In this document: in pieces, positions 62,293 to 64,000 of the stretch
Layout of the letters: every line of letters begins with the position of its first letter
Position numbering within the stretch: the stretch's first letter is position 1
Assembly: GCF_008727795.1 (NCBI RefSeq)
Contig: NZ_CP044222.1
Span: forward strand, 3,720,001-3,784,000
Direction: 5' to 3'
Length of the DNA: 64,000 nucleotides
Origin: Nitrincola iocasae
GTDB taxonomy: Bacteria; Pseudomonadota; Gammaproteobacteria; Pseudomonadales; Balneatricaceae
Position numbers and translations under genes: made by a program
Notes under the pieces: generated by a model
The model's database searches: none
Told to the model about the DNA's origin: nothing
What the model saw: only the letters and a program-made list of their open reading frames with translations

Positions 62293-64000
62293 TTAATCCA
62301 ATAATACTCTCAGGGTATCTACCAGACTGCTCTGATCGAAACTGCCCTTGACGATATAGGCATCAGCACCTACCTGGATACCCCGGCGCCGATCACTCTC
62401 TTTCTCTCTGGAGGTAATGATAATAATCGGCTTATGCTGGTAGCGTTCTTCCTGACGTAGCTTGGCTGTCAGAGTAAAGCCATCCATCACCGGCATTTCA
62501 ACATCGGTCAATACCGCATCGAAATCCTCTGCAAGAGCTTTGTCCAAACCATCTTGTCCATGCTCAGCCAGCGTCACCTGATACCCCCAGGCTTCCAGTA
62601 CATCCCGTTCAATTTCACGGGTATTCAACGAGTCATCAACAACCAGAATACGCTGGCGTACAGGCGTCTGCCTGGATTCTGGTTTACTTCGATCCGACAC
62701 GGGGCTTCGTGTACGCCGGGACAAAGACATTAAATAGGGGACATGTAACAGGCTGACCAGGTGATTATGCCCCGTAGTGACCATACCGGAAATCAGTGCA
62801 TTACCACGTAAATGCGGTGGCAGCTGTTTAATCACCAGATCGCGCTCGTCAACCAACTCATCAATTTCCAGTGCCAGTTTTTCGTGGTGCAGGCGAATGA
62901 TCAACAACAGCACATCCGGTTCAGAGCGAGCAGGATGCTTTGGCGTCACCGGCATGGGAAGTAAATTTATCAGTTCTGATAACTTCATCACCGGGACGAA
63001 TTCATTACGCACGATCACTGCATTGCGATCTGCCACTTCAACCATTTTGCTGCGTGGAATACTGACCAGCTCAGCCACATACTGTGCGGTAAAACCCAAT
63101 AACTGACCGGAAACCCGAACCAGAAGAACACGCATCATTGCTAAGGATAAAGGTAAGCGTAGCGTAAATCGCGCCCCCTCTCCAGCCCGACTTTCAAGAC
63201 TGATAACGCCCTGGAGCTTATCGATGACGGTGCGCTTGACTACATCCATTCCCACGCCACGACCAGACAGATCTGTAATCATCGCGCTGGTAGAAAAGCC
63301 CGGCAGGAAAATCAGATCCATCACTTCCTGTTCTGTCAGATTTTCTAACGCTTCAGCTGTCAGCAACTGTTTGCTCAGCGCTTTATTGCGAATGGCATCC
63401 ATATTCATTCCGGCACCATCATCGATAATCTCAATCACTACCCAGCCACCATCCTGAGAGGCTTTAAGCTGCAACACACCTTGCTCAGGTTTACCGGCTG
63501 CCTGCCTAACTTGTGTTGTTTCTATGCCATGATCAAGGGAATTGCGCAGCAAATGAATCACCGGGTCGGCCAGTTGATCGATCATCTGGCGGTCCAGTTC
63601 AATATCCGCGCCTTGCACCCGACACTCAACCTGTTTGCCAAGAGAGCGAGCCAGGTCTCTGACCAGACGCGTGGCAGGCTCAAAGACAATCGACAAAGGC
63701 AACATGCGCATCTGTAAGCCGATGTCATGCAGATCCTGCATTAACAACTCCTGCGACTGAACTCTGTCCTTTAAGGCCCTTGAAAAATGCTGCAATCCGG
63801 AGACCAGCTCCGTAACCCCTTGTTTTTGTACTTGCAGTTCCAACTGCTGGGCGATACGAGTCATTTCACGCAAACCGGCATGGCTAGACACCACTTCGCC
63901 CATAAGTTTAATCAGCTCATCCAGCTTGCTCAGTCTAATACGTACGGTTTCAGATGTTCTCAGCACCGCCGTTGACTGGGTGTCTGACGTATCAGCCAGT
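62293..64000 (-). CDS. CheA-like hybrid histidine kinase (C-terminal part)
   Basis: About 568 residues lie in the window, and the open frame continues past the right edge, so the N-terminal HPt domain is not seen. Visible: the dimerisation helix (RLSKLDELIKLMGEVVSSHAG), N-box LLRNSLDHGIETT, GRGVGMDVVKR, a CheW-like domain (about LVRVSGQLLGFTAQYVAEL) and a C-terminal receiver with FDAVLTDVEMPVMDG. A CheA-CheW-REC layout is typical of Wsp/Chp-type systems that drive cyclic-di-GMP or pili. It leads the chemosensory operon. Confidence 0.9.
   Translation of the reverse strand, partial: LADTSDTQSTAVLRTSETVRIRLSKLDELIKLMGEVVSSHAGLREMTRIAQQLELQVQKQGVTELVSGLQHFSRALKDRVQSQELLMQDLHDIGLQMRMLPLSIVFEPATRLVRDLARSLGKQVECRVQGADIELDRQMIDQLADPVIHLLRNSLDHGIETTQVRQAAGKPEQGVLQLKASQDGGWVVIEIIDDGAGMNMDAIRNKALSKQLLTAEALENLTEQEVMDLIFLPGFSTSAMITDLSGRGVGMDVVKRTVIDKLQGVISLESRAGEGARFTLRLPLSLAMMRVLLVRVSGQLLGFTAQYVAELVSIPRSKMVEVADRNAVIVRNEFVPVMKLSELINLLPMPVTPKHPARSEPDVLLLIIRLHHEKLALEIDELVDERDLVIKQLPPHLRGNALISGMVTTGHNHLVSLLHVPYLMSLSRRTRSPVSDRSKPESRQTPVRQRILVVDDSLNTREIERDVLEAWGYQVTLAEHGQDGLDKALAEDFDAVLTDVEMPVMDGFTLTAKLRQEERYQHKPIIIITSREKESDRRRGIQVGADAYIVKGSFDQSSLVDTLRVLLD

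Noticed and set aside
1..64000. CRISPR array, insertion sequence, prophage, tRNA or rRNA
   Set aside because: No regularly spaced repeats, transposase or integrase other than housekeeping XerC, and no cloverleaf-like sequence recognised on reading through.

Overview
The window is ordinary-density chromosomal DNA from a free-living Gram-negative gammaproteobacterium. The gene order in the first 13 kb closely follows Pseudomonas-type loci: pilU-pilT-yggS-yggT-metX-metW-DUF4426-rdgB-hemW, then lptM-lysA-dapF-DUF484-xerC-HAD. The MSHA pilus cluster and the mixture of gene content suggest a marine or brackish member of the Oceanospirillales/Alteromonadales rather than Pseudomonas itself; this placement is inference. 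I see no insertion sequence, prophage, CRISPR array, rRNA or tRNA.

Layout. 0-1.4 kb (minus): twitching ATPases pilU (cut by the window edge) and pilT. 1.5-8 kb (plus): yggS, a 1.2 kb patch where proC would be expected, yggT, metX/metW, DUF4426, rdgB, hemW. 8-12.6 kb (minus): lptM-lysA-dapF-DUF484-xerC-HAD. 12.8-14.7 kb: a chemoreceptor. 14.7-28.7 kb: a lipopolysaccharide locus. It holds a GT2/GtrA/ChbG-fold deacetylase operon, waaA, an ArnT-like glycosyltransferase, msbA, a late acyltransferase, and an AT-rich block of glycosyltransferases with an O-antigen ligase. 28.9-41.1 kb: ilvE, glnE, DUF47-Pit phosphate transport, argA, a PhoPQ-like two-component system with a PepSY protein, and ilvD. 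41.2-44.8 kb: degenerate EAL-HDOD protein, MscS-family channel, prmB.

45-59.3 kb is one long plus-strand MSHA-type pilus operon (mshI, a PilN-like gene, mshJ, mshK, mshE, mshG, mshF, several pilins, mshC, D, O, P, Q). The secretin mshL and its neighbours mshM and mshN are not between mshK and mshE. 59.3-64 kb (minus) is a chemosensory operon converging on mshQ: a CheA-like hybrid kinase (cut by the window edge), a receiver protein, an HPt-REC-REC-GGDEF diguanylate cyclase and two CheW-like proteins.

How the parts may work together. MshE carries two tandem cyclic-di-GMP-binding motifs, so the adjacent chemosensory diguanylate cyclase could control pilus extension locally. In the LPS locus the GT2, GtrA, deacetylase and ArnT-like genes look like a complete route for adding an amino sugar to lipid A, comparable to FlmF2/NaxD/FlmK of Francisella. 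The two most notable points are these two candidate systems, followed by the loss of proC from an otherwise conserved locus.
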